Origin: Sphingobium phenoxybenzoativorans
GTDB taxonomy: Bacteria; Pseudomonadota; Alphaproteobacteria; Sphingomonadales; Sphingomonadaceae
Length of the DNA stretch: 64,000 nt
Reading direction: 5' to 3'
NCBI RefSeq assembly: GCF_001757355.1
Contig: NZ_MINO01000001.1
Location: forward strand, 124,001 to 188,000
The notes under the pieces were generated by a model that was not told the origin of the DNA, searched no databases, and saw only the letters and a list, made by a program, of their open reading frames with translations. The position numbers were made by a program, and so were the translations under genes. Shown one piece after another: positions 44,185 to 52,688 of the stretch; within the stretch, counting starts at the first letter, position 1, and each line of letters starts with the position of its first letter.

Positions 44185-44652
44185 ATGACCCAATCGGCGC
44201 AGCATGTGGAACGCAGCGTGCAGGATCAGCAGGGGCAACCGCAACATGTTCGGGTCAATCTGGGTGAATCTCCGCTCTCCTGGCTCCATGCGCGCGGCAG
44301 GCTGAGCGATCGGCAGTTCCTGGCAGGGGAAGCGATACGGCTGGACTGGGAAAAGGCCGGGCTGGGGTCAAAGATAACGATGCGGTGGGATGCGGCTCCG
44401 CTATCAAAAGCGCGCCGTGGCGCCCCATCGGCGGCGGATCCAACATTGTCGCAAATGTCAGCGCGTAACCGGTTCGATGGCGCGATCGCGATGGCCGGGC
44501 CGAGGCTTGCCGATGTGCTGTGGCGTGTCGCCTGCGCCGGCGAAGGGTTGGCGGCGGCCGAAAAGGCGCTGGGCTGGCCGGCCCGCGCAGGCAAGCTTGT
44601 GCTCACGCTCGCGCTGGACAGGGTGGCGGAATTTTACCGGATACCGGATTAG
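44185..44652 (+). CDS. DUF6456 domain-containing protein
   Basis: 155 residues from MTQSAQHVERS (AAAGGA eight bases upstream; ATGs at 44167 and 44176 also possible). The DUF6456 pattern is clear: SPLSWLHARGRLSDRQFLAG, a basic helix region, FDGAIAMAGPRLADVLWRVA and GWPARAGKLVLTLALDRVAEFY, which looks like a DNA-binding helical domain. From memory this domain occurs in GafA/GafY-type activators of gene transfer agents in alphaproteobacteria; this should be checked. Its divergent XRE neighbour and shared operator with the lysis cassette agree with such a role. Confidence 0.8.
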   Translation: MTQSAQHVERSVQDQQGQPQHVRVNLGESPLSWLHARGRLSDRQFLAGEAIRLDWEKAGLGSKITMRWDAAPLSKARRGAPSAADPTLSQMSARNRFDGAIAMAGPRLADVLWRVACAGEGLAAAEKALGWPARAGKLVLTLALDRVAEFYRIPD

Positions 44653-44691
44653 CTTCCAGACCGAACAGGGTTTGCCATGTTCAGAGGGGGT

Positions 44692-44757
44692 GTGCTCCTG
44701 CGAAAGCAGGAGCCCAGTTCGGAGCTTGCAACTGGGTTCCTGCCTTCGCAGGAACAC
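44692..44757. repeat. Dispersed repeat, family S, copy 2
   Basis: Starts GTGCTCCTGCGAAAGCAGGA, almost identical to 31133 onwards, and ends TTCCTGCCTTCGCAGGAAC; the two parts are small hairpins that also pair with each other. Located at the 3' ends of the convergent DUF6456 and ABC-F genes. Confidence 0.75.
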
Positions 44758-44818
44758 GCTACATTATCGGCGCGTCTAGGCAGGTCGAAAACGAGCGACC
44801 CATTTATACGTCGTCCCT

Positions 44819-46600
44819 CTATCCCGCCATGCCCTCCGCCTTCTCGGCCAGTTCCAGCCAGCGCTCCTCCGCAGCGTCCTTCTCTGCGCGGGCCTGCTCT
44901 ATCGCCGTGGTGAGCGCGGCGAACCGGCCGGGATTTTTCGTGTAGAGTTCGGGATCGGACAGCGCCGTCTCATCCTTCGCGATGCGCGCTTCGATCTCCT
45001 CTATCTGCCGGGGCAGCATTTCCAGGTCGCGCTGGTCCTTATAGCTCAGCTTCGTGCGAGTTCTTACGGGCGCAACGGGTTCGGCCTCCGCCTTCTTGGC
45101 GGCCTTGGGTGCATTCCGCTGCCGCCGCTGCTTCACCCAGTCCTCATAACCGCCGACGACGATGTCGACATCGCCCGATCCGTCCAGGCCCAGCGTCACC
45201 GTCACCGTCCGGTCCAGGAAATCGCGGTCGTGGCTGACGATCAGGACAGTGCCGTCATAGTCGGAAATCACCTCCTGTAGCAGGTCGAGCGTCTCCAGGT
45301 CGAGATCGTTGGTCGGCTCGTCCAGCACCAGCAGGTTGGACTCGCGCGCAAATTCCCGCGCGAACAGCAGCCGCGACCGCTCGCCGCCTGATAGCGTCCC
45401 GATCCGCGCCTCCGCCAAAGACGGATCGAACAGAAATTCCTTCAGATAACCGTGCACATGCTTGCGTACGCCGCGCACGTCGATCCAGTCGCCGCCCTCG
45501 GCCAGCACTTCGCGCACCCGCTTTTCCGGGGCCATCAGGCTGCGCTGCTGGTCGATGAAGATCATGTCCAGCGTCTTGGACAGGGTGACAGTTCCGCTGT
45601 CCGGCTCCAGCTCGCCGGTCAGCAGCTTCAGCAAAGTCGTCTTGCCCGCGCCATTGCCGCCGACCAGGCCGATCCGGTCGCCGCGCCGCACCCGCAGGCT
45701 GAAGTCGCGAATGACTGTGCGGTCTCCGAAACTCTTGCCCGCATGCTCGGCGGTGATGACGCTCTTGGTTTTCGATCCGTCGCTCGCCACCGCGATCTTC
45801 GCCGTGCCCTGCGGCCCGACCATCGCCGCCCGTTCGGCCCGCATCTCATACAGCTTCGACAATCGCCCCTGGTTGCGCTTGCGCCGGGCGGTGACGCCGC
45901 GCTCCAGCCAGTGCGCCTCGATCTTCAGCTTCGCGTCCAGCTTCTCCGCCGCGCGCGCTTCTTCGGCATAGACGGCCTCCATCCACGCCTCGAACCCGCC
46001 AAAGCCGATCTCGTTGCGGCGGATGCTGCCCCGGTCCAGCCACAGCGTCTGTTTCGTCAGCCGCGTCAGGAACGTCCGGTCATGGCTGATGACGACGAAT
46101 GCGCCGGTGTAGCGGTTGAGCCAGCTCTCCAGCCAGTCGATCGCCGCAATGTCCAGATGGTTGGTCGGCTCGTCGAGCAGCAGCAGGTCCGGTTCACTCG
46201 CCAGCGCCCGGCAGATCGCCGCCCGCCGTCGCTCACCGCCGCTCGCCGTCGCCGCCTCGCGCGACAGGTCGATGCCGAGCTGGTCGGCGATCGCCTCAAT
46301 CTCGTGCAGCGGCGGCGCGTTGTCGCCGGACAGGGTGAAGTCGCGCAGCGTTGCGAAGGGGCGGACGTCCGGGTCCTGTTCCAGCGTGATGATGCGCGCG
46401 CCCGGCTGGACCGACCGCGTGCCCTCATCCGCCTCTATGCTGCCCGCGAGCAGTTTCAACAGCGTCGTCTTGCCCGCGCCGTTGCGCCCGATCAGCGCCA
46501 GCCGGTCGCGCTGGCCGATGAAGATGTCCAGTCCCCTGAACAGCCACTGGCTGCCTTGATTAAGGCCGAGATTTTCGAAAGAGAGAATGGGTGCCGCCAT
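44819..46600 (-). CDS. ABC-F family ATPase (Uup-like)
   Basis: 593 residues with two ABC domains and no membrane part. First domain: Walker A GRNGAGKTT, signature ASGGERRRAA, DEPTNHLD; then a linker with RRKRNQGRLSKLYEMRAERA; second domain: GGNGAGKTT, LSGGERSRLLFAR, DEPTNDLD. The C-terminal Lys/Glu-rich coiled coil (KDQRDLEMLPRQIEEIEARI) identifies the Uup subgroup rather than EttA. Acts on ribosomes or branched DNA in related bacteria. The start MAAPILSFENLG at 46600 is chosen over an upstream extension. Confidence 0.93.
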   Translation of the reverse strand: MAAPILSFENLGLNQGSQWLFRGLDIFIGQRDRLALIGRNGAGKTTLLKLLAGSIEADEGTRSVQPGARIITLEQDPDVRPFATLRDFTLSGDNAPPLHEIEAIADQLGIDLSREAATASGGERRRAAICRALASEPDLLLLDEPTNHLDIAAIDWLESWLNRYTGAFVVISHDRTFLTRLTKQTLWLDRGSIRRNEIGFGGFEAWMEAVYAEEARAAEKLDAKLKIEAHWLERGVTARRKRNQGRLSKLYEMRAERAAMVGPQGTAKIAVASDGSKTKSVITAEHAGKSFGDRTVIRDFSLRVRRGDRIGLVGGNGAGKTTLLKLLTGELEPDSGTVTLSKTLDMIFIDQQRSLMAPEKRVREVLAEGGDWIDVRGVRKHVHGYLKEFLFDPSLAEARIGTLSGGERSRLLFAREFARESNLLVLDEPTNDLDLETLDLLQEVISDYDGTVLIVSHDRDFLDRTVTVTLGLDGSGDVDIVVGGYEDWVKQRRQRNAPKAAKKAEAEPVAPVRTRTKLSYKDQRDLEMLPRQIEEIEARIAKDETALSDPELYTKNPGRFAALTTAIEQARAEKDAAEERWLELAEKAEGMAG

Positions 46601-46780
46601 GCCGGAGCAGCTAGGCGTTTGGCCGGTGCGGGGCAAGTACCACCCTCGCATTCCCCTTCGCTTTCGCAATGCTGCAAGGACGGGTCAGCCGCCATTCAGC
46701 CGTCATGACGCTATGGCAATGAAACTTCCACGGCCGGTCGAGGGTTCGGGCGGCTGGAAGCCTGTAAGGAGTCGATGAAC

Positions 46781-47521
46781 ATGAAACTGGCCGCATTCGC
46801 CCTTTGCACCGCGGCGCTGGGCGCCGCCATTCCGGTCGCCGCGATGGCGCAGACCAGCGTCAACATCGCTGATCAGGGACCGGTCGTGACGCTGAACGTC
46901 ACGGAAAGCGTGGAGGCCGCGCCCGATGTCGTCAATGTCGGCACCGGCGTAGAGACCCGCGCCCCGACCGCGAAGCAGGCGATGGCGGATAATGCGCAGC
47001 AAATGACCGCGCTGATTGCCGCCCTGTCGAAAGCCGGGATTGCGAAGAAGGACATCCAGACCAGCGGCGTGCGCCTGAACGCGCAGTTCGACTACAGCCC
47101 GCGCAACCCGGACGGGACGCAGGCCCCGCCGAAATTCATCGGTTATGAGGCGTCGAACCAGCTTTCGGTCACGCTGCGCGATGTGAAGAAGGTCGGCGAC
47201 CTGCTCGACCGCATGGTGGAGGCGGGCGCGACGACGATCAGCGGGCCGAACTTCGCCATTGACGATCCTGCGCCGTTGCTGGTGCAGGCGCGCGGGGCGG
47301 CGCTCAAATCCGCCAGGGCGCAGGCCGATTTCTACGCGCAGGCGGCAGGGTATCGCGCGGCGCGGCTGCTCACCATTTCGGAAAGCAACAGTGGCGGCAA
47401 TCCGCCGATGCCGATGATGGTGCGCAGCTTCAAGGCGGACGCCGCCGCCTCGACGCCGATCGAGCCGGGCCAGGTCTCGGCATCTGTGACGCTGACGGTG
47501 CAATACGCGCTGGAGAAGTAG
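46781..47521 (+). CDS. SIMPL domain-containing periplasmic protein (DUF541)
   Basis: 246 residues with a signal peptide (MKLAAFALCTAALGAAIPVAAMAQ). The SIMPL domain follows: LNVTESVEAAPDVVNVGTGVET, IAKKDIQTSGVRLNAQFDY and the C-terminal VSASVTLTVQYALEK. The family (YggE type) is linked to oxidative-stress relief, mechanism unknown. AAGGAG is nine bases before this ATG and only three before the ATG at 46775, so 46781 is the better start. Followed by an S repeat. Confidence 0.92.
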   Translation: MKLAAFALCTAALGAAIPVAAMAQTSVNIADQGPVVTLNVTESVEAAPDVVNVGTGVETRAPTAKQAMADNAQQMTALIAALSKAGIAKKDIQTSGVRLNAQFDYSPRNPDGTQAPPKFIGYEASNQLSVTLRDVKKVGDLLDRMVEAGATTISGPNFAIDDPAPLLVQARGAALKSARAQADFYAQAAGYRAARLLTISESNSGGNPPMPMMVRSFKADAAASTPIEPGQVSASVTLTVQYALEK

Positions 47522-47534
47522 GTCCATAAACCGC

Positions 47535-47613
47535 GTCACCCCTGCGGAGGCAGGGGTCCCGCTATCTTTGCCAAGCCGGAGAAAAGCGGGATCCCCGCCT
47601 TTGCGGGGATGAC
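47535..47613. repeat. Dispersed repeat, family S, copy 3
   Basis: GTCACCCCTGCGGAGGCAGG at the left and CCCCGCCTTTGCGGGGATGAC at the right make two nested hairpins with a GCGGGA/TCCCGC middle stem. Between the SIMPL gene and the PepSY operon. Confidence 0.75.
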
Positions 47614-47693
47614 GGGGTTGGGATTAGGTCGGCTAAACTCACCACCCAACCCGCGCAATGCTCCATTCACCACCTGTTCAATGCCGCGCGGCT

Positions 47694-48017
47694 ATGCCAT
47701 TCACCATGTCCATGCCCGGAAAACTCCTGATTGGCGGTTTCTTCGCCGGCCTTTTCCTGACTGCGGTGTCGCCGCAGGCGGATGCGCTCGGCCGCCGCGA
47801 TGAGCAGGATGAAGCGCGCCGCGCGATGCTGGATGGGCAGATCATGCCCTTTTCCATCCTCAAGCGCAGGGCGGACGCCGCCATGGGCGACGCCACCTAT
47901 CTGGGACCGGAATTCTTGCCAAATAACCGCTACCGCCTCAAATATGTGAAGGACGGCCAGGTTGTCTGGATTGATGTGGACGGACGCACGGGCGATATCA
48001 TAGGCCGGGCGCGCTGA
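47694..48017 (+). CDS. PepSY domain-containing exported protein
   Basis: 107 residues. Signal peptide-like N-terminus (MSMPGKLLIGGFFAGLFLTAVSPQADA) and a C-terminal PepSY-type unit (LGPEFLPNNRYRLKYVKDGQ and VDVDGRTGDII form, here WIDVDGRTGDIIGRAR). ATGs at 47658, 47694, 47706 and 47712 are all in frame without clear ribosome binding sites. It is first in an operon with a response regulator and histidine kinase, a known arrangement in which the PepSY protein may modulate periplasmic sensing. Confidence 0.85.
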   Translation: MPFTMSMPGKLLIGGFFAGLFLTAVSPQADALGRRDEQDEARRAMLDGQIMPFSILKRRADAAMGDATYLGPEFLPNNRYRLKYVKDGQVVWIDVDGRTGDIIGRAR

Positions 48018-48053
48018 CGCGGAACCGGTGAAAATTGAAGGAAAAGGGGCCAT

Positions 48054-48719
48054 ATGCGGCTGCTGATCGTTGAGGATGAGCCCAGTCTGGGCCAGCAATT
48101 GAAATCCACGCTGATGGGGGCGGGCTATGCCGTCGACCTGGCGACGGACGGAGAGGATGGCCATTTCCTCGGCTCGACGGAAAATTACGACGCCATCGTC
48201 CTGGACCTTGGCCTGCCGGAAATTGACGGCCTGACCGTGCTGGATCGCTGGCGCAAGGAGGGCAAGACCTTCCCCGTGCTCGTCCTGACGGCGCGCGATA
48301 GCTGGTCGGACAAGGTGGCGGGGCTTGATGCGGGCGCCGACGATTATCTCGCCAAGCCGTTCCAGAGCGAGGAACTGATCGCCCGTCTGCGCGCCCTCAT
48401 CCGCCGCGCTTCCGGCAATGCGTCGAGCGAGCTGATCGCGGGTGACGTGCGCCTCGACACCCGGTCGGGCAAGGTCACGCTGAACGGCGAACCGGTAAAG
48501 CTGACCGCGCAGGAATATAAGCTCCTGTCCTACCTGCTCCACCACAAGGGCAAGGTGGTCAGCCGCACCGAGTTGATCGAACATATTTACGATCAGGATT
48601 TCGATCGCGATTCCAACACGATCGAAGTGTTCGTCACGCGCATCCGCAAGAAGCTGGGGCCGGACGTGATCACCACGATCCGCGGCCTCGGCTACAGCCT
48701 GGAAGAACCGGCGCATTAG
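48054..48719 (+). CDS. OmpR/PhoP-family response regulator
   Basis: 221 residues. Receiver domain with acidic pair (VEDEPS), phosphorylated Asp51 in IVLDLGLPEIDG, Thr in LTARDSW and Lys in YLAKPF; winged-helix DNA-binding domain from about 125 (LNGEPVKLTAQEYKLLSYLL to RGLGYSLEE). Partner of the kinase encoded 90 bases downstream. AAGGAAAAGG precedes the ATG. A family R repeat separates it from the kinase gene. Confidence 0.95.
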   Translation: MRLLIVEDEPSLGQQLKSTLMGAGYAVDLATDGEDGHFLGSTENYDAIVLDLGLPEIDGLTVLDRWRKEGKTFPVLVLTARDSWSDKVAGLDAGADDYLAKPFQSEELIARLRALIRRASGNASSELIAGDVRLDTRSGKVTLNGEPVKLTAQEYKLLSYLLHHKGKVVSRTELIEHIYDQDFDRDSNTIEVFVTRIRKKLGPDVITTIRGLGYSLEEPAH

Positions 48720-48733
48720 TCGCCCACCTTTCC

Positions 48734-48805
48734 CCGTTCGTCCCGAGCGAAGTCGAGGGACGGGGACTAGGCGCAGCGTGTCTCGACTTCGCTCGACACG
48801 AACGG
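48734..48805. repeat. Dispersed hairpin repeat, family R, copy 4 (inside an operon)
   Basis: Left arm CCGTTCGTCCCGAGCGAAGTCGAG, right arm CTCGACTTCGCTCGACACGAACGG: about 20 paired bases. It fills almost the whole gap between the response regulator stop and the kinase start, ending 4 bases before the ATG at 48810, and so may reduce read-through or initiation of the kinase. Confidence 0.8.
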
Positions 48806-48809
48806 CTTG

Positions 48810-50171
48810 ATGAACGATTCCGTCGAAAATCCCCCCGTCAAATCCACCGGCTCGCTCAGCCGGCGGATGATCGGCATCGCCGCGCTGTGGATCAGCGTGC
48901 TGCTGATCGGCGGCGGCGTGGCGCTGGACCGGGTGCTGGCGGATGCGATCACCCGCAATTTCGACGACGGCATGAATTATGTGCTGACGGCGATGATCGC
49001 TTCGGCCGAAATCGGGCCGGACGGCGAAGTGCTGTTCAACCGCGCCCCTGCCGACCAGCGTTTTCTGGAACCGAACAGCGGCCTTTATTATCAGATCAGC
49101 GCGCCGGGGCATGAGGACTGGCGCTCCCGCTCCCTCTGGGACCGGGCGTTGAAGGTCAATGCCGACCATATCGACCGGGATTTCCACGCCTATAACAGCA
49201 AGCAGTTTCCGGGCGAGGACCTGCGCGTCATGGAGCGGACGATCATCCTCCCGGGGTCGCAGTCCCGCTGGACCTTCATGGTTGCGCAGGCGCGCTCCAG
49301 CCTGGACGATCAGATCGCGGCGCTGCGCTCCACCCTGTTCGAAAGCTTCGCACTGCTCGCGCTCGGCCTCATCTTTCTCGCCGGGGTTCAGACCGTCTAC
49401 GGCCTCCTACCGCTGCGCAAGGTGCGCAAGGAAATCGTGCGTATGCGCGGTGGTCAGCAAAGCCGCGTGACCGAACCGATGCCCGCCGAGGTGCTGCCGA
49501 TGGTCGAGGAACTGAACGCGCTGCTCGCCCATAATGAGCGGCAGGCGGAGGAGGCGCGGACCCATGCGGGCAACCTCGCCCATGCGCTGAAAACGCCGCT
49601 GACCGTCATCATGAACGCCGCCACCGCGCAGTCGCCCGACTTGGGCGACACCGTGATCCGAGAGGCGACGACGATGCGGCGTCAGGTCGATCATCATCTC
49701 GCCCGCGCCCGCGCGGTGGGCCGCCGCGGCGCCGCGCAGAGCCGGGCAGAGGTCTGGCCCAGCCTGCAGGCGGTGGAGCGCGCCGTCGGGCGGCTCTATC
49801 CCGAAGCCCGCATCGACATGGATGGCGACAAGGAGGCAAGCGTGCGCGTGGAGCGGCAGGACCTGGACGAACTGCTCGGCAACCTCATCGAAAATGCCGC
49901 AAAATATGGCGGCGGCAGCGTGTTCGCCACCGTCACACCCGCCGACGATATGGTCGAGATACTGATAGAAGATGACGGCGCAGGCATCCCCGCCGCCGAC
50001 CGCGTCCGCATCTTTGACCGCGGCGCGCGGCTGGATTCGGGCAAGCCCGGCACTGGCCTCGGCCTCGCCATCGTGCGCGACGTGGCGGAAATCTATGGCG
50101 GTTCGGTCACGCTGGAGGAAAGCGAGGATCTGGGCGGGTTGATGGTGCGGCTTAGGTTGCCTGCGGGGTGA
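48810..50171 (+). CDS. Sensor histidine kinase (PhoQ-like)
   Basis: 453 residues. TM1 near 15-40 (MIGIAALWISVLLIGGGVAL), a periplasmic sensor domain to about 170, TM2 (FALLALGLIFLAGVQTVYGLL), a HAMP-like linker, the HisKA box NLAHALKTPLTV with phospho-His, and an HATPase_c domain with N box NLIENAAKYGG, G1 DDGAGIP and G2 GTGLGLAIV. It phosphorylates the response regulator encoded just upstream. ATG at 48810 follows a family R repeat with no clear Shine-Dalgarno site; a TTG at 48807 is in frame. Confidence 0.93.
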   Translation: MNDSVENPPVKSTGSLSRRMIGIAALWISVLLIGGGVALDRVLADAITRNFDDGMNYVLTAMIASAEIGPDGEVLFNRAPADQRFLEPNSGLYYQISAPGHEDWRSRSLWDRALKVNADHIDRDFHAYNSKQFPGEDLRVMERTIILPGSQSRWTFMVAQARSSLDDQIAALRSTLFESFALLALGLIFLAGVQTVYGLLPLRKVRKEIVRMRGGQQSRVTEPMPAEVLPMVEELNALLAHNERQAEEARTHAGNLAHALKTPLTVIMNAATAQSPDLGDTVIREATTMRRQVDHHLARARAVGRRGAAQSRAEVWPSLQAVERAVGRLYPEARIDMDGDKEASVRVERQDLDELLGNLIENAAKYGGGSVFATVTPADDMVEILIEDDGAGIPAADRVRIFDRGARLDSGKPGTGLGLAIVRDVAEIYGGSVTLEESEDLGGLMVRLRLPAG

Positions 50172-50220
50172 GGGGCGCCATTCGGGGGCGTGCGCGGGCG
50201 AGAAGCGGCATTCTCATCAT

Positions 50221-50322
50221 CGTCATCCCAGCGCAGGCTGGGATCTCAGGCCCAGTGGCGCATCATCTCTTGAGATGGCGAAGCGAGTCTCATGCCTCGC
50301 ATCGCCCTGCGCTGGCATGACG
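50221..50322. repeat. Dispersed repeat, family S-like, copy 4
   Basis: Starts CGTCATCCCAGCGCAGGCTGG and ends CCTGCGCTGGCATGACGA; outer arms are inverted repeats, with an inner CATCTCTTGAGATGG hairpin. About 100 bases, located 3' of the kinase gene. Related to but diverged from the other S copies. Confidence 0.7.
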
Positions 50323-50384
50323 AGGAGGGTAGAAAGCTGACACCATCATGTTAAGTGTTTGTCGCCCCAGTCGGAGACGGAAGC

Positions 50385-50753
50385 GTGATCGTTATCATGA
50401 TGCTGGCCAGTATCGGTCGCTGTGCATCCCCGGCGCTATGCCCTACTGATGCGGAGTTAATAACTGCCGTGCGTGGTCGCGACAACGCAGCGGTACGGGC
50501 CGTCTCGGACCAAGCATATCAAGACGATCCTAGCAGCGTATACCTCGTGCATTCCGAGCGCATAAGGCGTATTTCCGACGTAACCTGTGGCGATAAGCTG
50601 CCCAATGAGCAAGACACCAAACTGACGACGATCAACTGCAAGTTCACCGTGCGATATTGGAGCCGGAATGCTTATCAAGTCGCTCGATTGATCTTTCGGG
50701 ACGGCAGTTGGGAAATCGCTGATGCTCTCATCGTGACACGGGATCGGCGCTAG
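50385..50753 (+). CDS. Small hypothetical exported protein
   Basis: 122 residues starting at a GTG (50385) with GGAG upstream. N-terminus VIVIMMLASIGRCASP resembles a short signal peptide. The mature part has Cys at CPTDAEL, VTCGDK and INCKF and a beta-rich C-terminus (FTVRYWSRNAYQVARLIFRDG). No family recognised. It is less GC-rich than its neighbours. Followed by repeat R copy 5. Confidence 0.55.
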   Translation: MIVIMMLASIGRCASPALCPTDAELITAVRGRDNAAVRAVSDQAYQDDPSSVYLVHSERIRRISDVTCGDKLPNEQDTKLTTINCKFTVRYWSRNAYQVARLIFRDGSWEIADALIVTRDRR

Positions 50754-50782
50754 ATTTGATGTCCGCTCTTGGCCGCACCAAG

Positions 50783-50862
50783 CCGTTCGCCCTGAGCTTG
50801 TCGAAGGGCTGCACTTCCCCCGTTCAAGAAGAACAGGGCTTCGACGAGCTCAGCCCGAACGG
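50783..50862. repeat. Dispersed hairpin repeat, family R, copy 5
   Basis: Left arm CCGTTCGCCCTGAGCTTGTC..., right arm ending ACGAGCTCAGCCCGAACGG. Very close to copies 2 and 3. At the 3' end of the small exported-protein gene. Confidence 0.82.
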
Positions 50863-51268
50863 AAGATAGTGTCGCAATACAACCCCGCCCTTGCGCGGCG
50901 GGCCTTGCCATTCCCCTGTCCTACATCCCGGCGTTCATGCTTCACTGCCGCGCATGAAGCCGCACGCCGGACCTGCCCTGCATTCCCCTGCGCCGATGAT
51001 CGGGGGGCGCTCGGGATACGACCCGGCTACGACGCAGGCGCGACGCGCATGAGACGTACATGCGACCTACATGAGACGCATATGCGACGTACCTGCGACG
51101 TAGATGCGAAGCACATGGGACTCACCTGCGACGTAGATGAGACGCACATGAGACGTGGATGCGACGCAAGTGAGACCAACATGCGACTTTCGGGCAAAAC
51201 CGCGTCACAACCCGCAACTTCCGCAACTTAGCCCCCGAACAGCGTCGCCGCCGCCCCACTGGCCGGGA
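50863..51268. other. Gene-free region holding the 11-bp tandem array
   Basis: Apart from the array at 51016-51191 there is a GC-rich stretch (50880-51015) without a supported gene and about 75 bases to the chorismate mutase stop. A frame from 50869 to 51231 runs through the array but has no ribosome binding site and a composition driven by the repeat. Confidence 0.6.
51016..51191. repeat. Tandem array of an 11-bp unit, about 16 copies
   Basis: From 51049 to 51191 thirteen consecutive 11-base units follow a consensus ATGMGACGTAC (for example ATGAGACGTAC, ATGCGACCTAC, CTGCGACGTAG, ATGAGACGCAC). Three weaker units precede at 51016, 51027 and 51038. The most constant part is TGMGAC. The period equals about one helical turn, so every unit faces the same side of the DNA. 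The array also stays open in a reading frame (11-residue periodic), but a protein is unlikely. It lies between convergent genes. Confidence 0.92.
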
Positions 51269-51547
51269 TTACCCCTCCCGCATCCTCTCATGATGCCGGA
51301 TCACCTCGTCGATGATGAAGCGCAGGAATTTCTCGGTGAAGTCCGGGTCCAGTTTCGCGTCCAGCGCCAGTTGCCGCAGGCGGGCGATCTGCCGTTCCTC
51401 GCGGCCCGGATCGGCGGGGGGCAGGGCGTGGGTCGCCTTATATTGGCCCACCGCCTGCGTGACCTTGAATCGCTCCGCGAGCATGAAAACCAGCGCCGCG
51501 TCGATATTGTCGATGCTTTCGCGGTAGCGTTGCAGCGTCTCGTCCAA
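51269..51547 (-). CDS. Chorismate mutase (AroQ type)
   Basis: 92 residues, all-helical AroQ fold converting chorismate to prephenate for Phe and Tyr synthesis. Family residues: YRESIDNIDAALVFMLAERFKVTQAVGQYK with Arg and Lys in helix 1, DPGREERQIARLRQLA, and the C-terminal FIIDEVIRHHERM. Monofunctional, normal length. Divergent from the polyprenyl synthase gene (about 100 bases between starts). Confidence 0.94.
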   Translation of the reverse strand: MDETLQRYRESIDNIDAALVFMLAERFKVTQAVGQYKATHALPPADPGREERQIARLRQLALDAKLDPDFTEKFLRFIIDEVIRHHERMREG

Positions 51548-51647
51548 GGCCGTCTCCGTCGTTTCGCCCGGCTTTTTGCCGGATATGGCCGCGCAGGCAA
51601 GCTATTCCGCTTGCCTAATGCATTTTGCATCGCCACATCGCGTCGAT

Positions 51648-52661
51648 ATGACCGCTACGATCCATCGCCTTGGCCGCGATCAGGCCCCTTCGCTCGAACC
51701 CATGATGGCGCTGGTCGCGGAGGATATGAACAGCGTCAACGCCGTCATCCTGGACAGGATGCAGTCGCGCATTCCGCTGATTCCCGAACTGGCCGGTCAC
51801 CTGATCGCGGGCGGCGGCAAGCGGATGCGGCCCATGCTGACGCTCGCCAGCGCCCGGCTGCTCGACTATTCCGGCACCCGTCATCACAAGCTGTCCGCTG
51901 CCGTGGAGTTCATCCACACCGCGACCCTGCTGCATGACGATGTCGTCGATGGATCGGGCCTGCGCCGCGGCCGCAAGACGGCGAACATCATCTGGGGCAA
52001 CAGCGCCAGCGTGCTGGTCGGCGATTTCCTGTTCAGCCGCTCGTTCGAGCTGATGGTTGAGGACGGCTCTCTCAAGGTATTGAAAATCCTCTCCAATGCC
52101 TCGGCCGTGATTGCGGAGGGAGAGGTCAACCAGCTCACCGCCCAGCGCCGCATCGACACGGATGAGGAGCAATATCTGGAGATTATCGGCGCCAAGACCG
52201 CCGCGCTTTTTGCCGCCGCCTGCCGCATCGCCGCCGTGGTGGCGGAGCGCGACGAGAAGCAAGAGCAGGCGCTCGACGCTTATGGCCGCAACCTCGGCAT
52301 CGCCTTCCAGCTTGTCGATGACGCCCTTGATTATGAATCGGACGGCGCGACCATGGGCAAGGATGCGGGCGACGACTTCCGCGACGGCAAGGTGACGTTG
52401 CCCGTCATCCTGGCCTACGCGCGCGGCAACACGGATGACCGCGCATTCTGGAAAGCTGCGATCTCAGGACATCGCATATCCGACGAGGATCTCGCCCACG
52501 CCACCGGCCTGCTGCGCAGCACGGGCGCTATCGCCGATACGCTGGCCCGCGCCCGCCACTATGGCCAGCGCGCCATCGATGCGCTCGGCATGTTCGGCAA
52601 CGGCAAGGCGAAGGCGGCGCTGATCGAGGCGGTTGAGTTCGCGATCGCGCGGGCCTATTAA
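51648..52661 (+). CDS. ispB: Polyprenyl diphosphate synthase (octaprenyl/decaprenyl type)
   Basis: 337 residues. Extends isoprenoid chains for the ubiquinone side chain. First Asp-rich motif LLHDDVVD (DDxxD), GGGKRMRP upstream, KTAALF, and second Asp-rich motif LVDDALDYE followed by GKDAGDDFRDGKVTLPVI. Chain length cannot be read exactly, though the small residues before the first motif fit long-chain enzymes. Start MTATIHRLGRDQ chosen over a longer frame from 51576. Confidence 0.93.
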   Translation: MTATIHRLGRDQAPSLEPMMALVAEDMNSVNAVILDRMQSRIPLIPELAGHLIAGGGKRMRPMLTLASARLLDYSGTRHHKLSAAVEFIHTATLLHDDVVDGSGLRRGRKTANIIWGNSASVLVGDFLFSRSFELMVEDGSLKVLKILSNASAVIAEGEVNQLTAQRRIDTDEEQYLEIIGAKTAALFAAACRIAAVVAERDEKQEQALDAYGRNLGIAFQLVDDALDYESDGATMGKDAGDDFRDGKVTLPVILAYARGNTDDRAFWKAAISGHRISDEDLAHATGLLRSTGAIADTLARARHYGQRAIDALGMFGNGKAKAALIEAVEFAIARAY

Positions 52662-52688
52662 CGCCACCGCCTGTTTGGGAGAGGACAT

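Noticed and set aside
45452-46708. 418-codon plus-strand frame opposite the ABC-F gene
   Set aside because: Shadow; Arg/Gln-rich low-quality translation.
51016-51191. CRISPR array or replication iterons
   Set aside because: Units are contiguous without spacers and only 11 bases long; no cas or rep gene nearby.
50869-51231. 120-codon ORF through the 11-bp array
   Set aside because: Openness follows from the repeat; no ribosome binding site.
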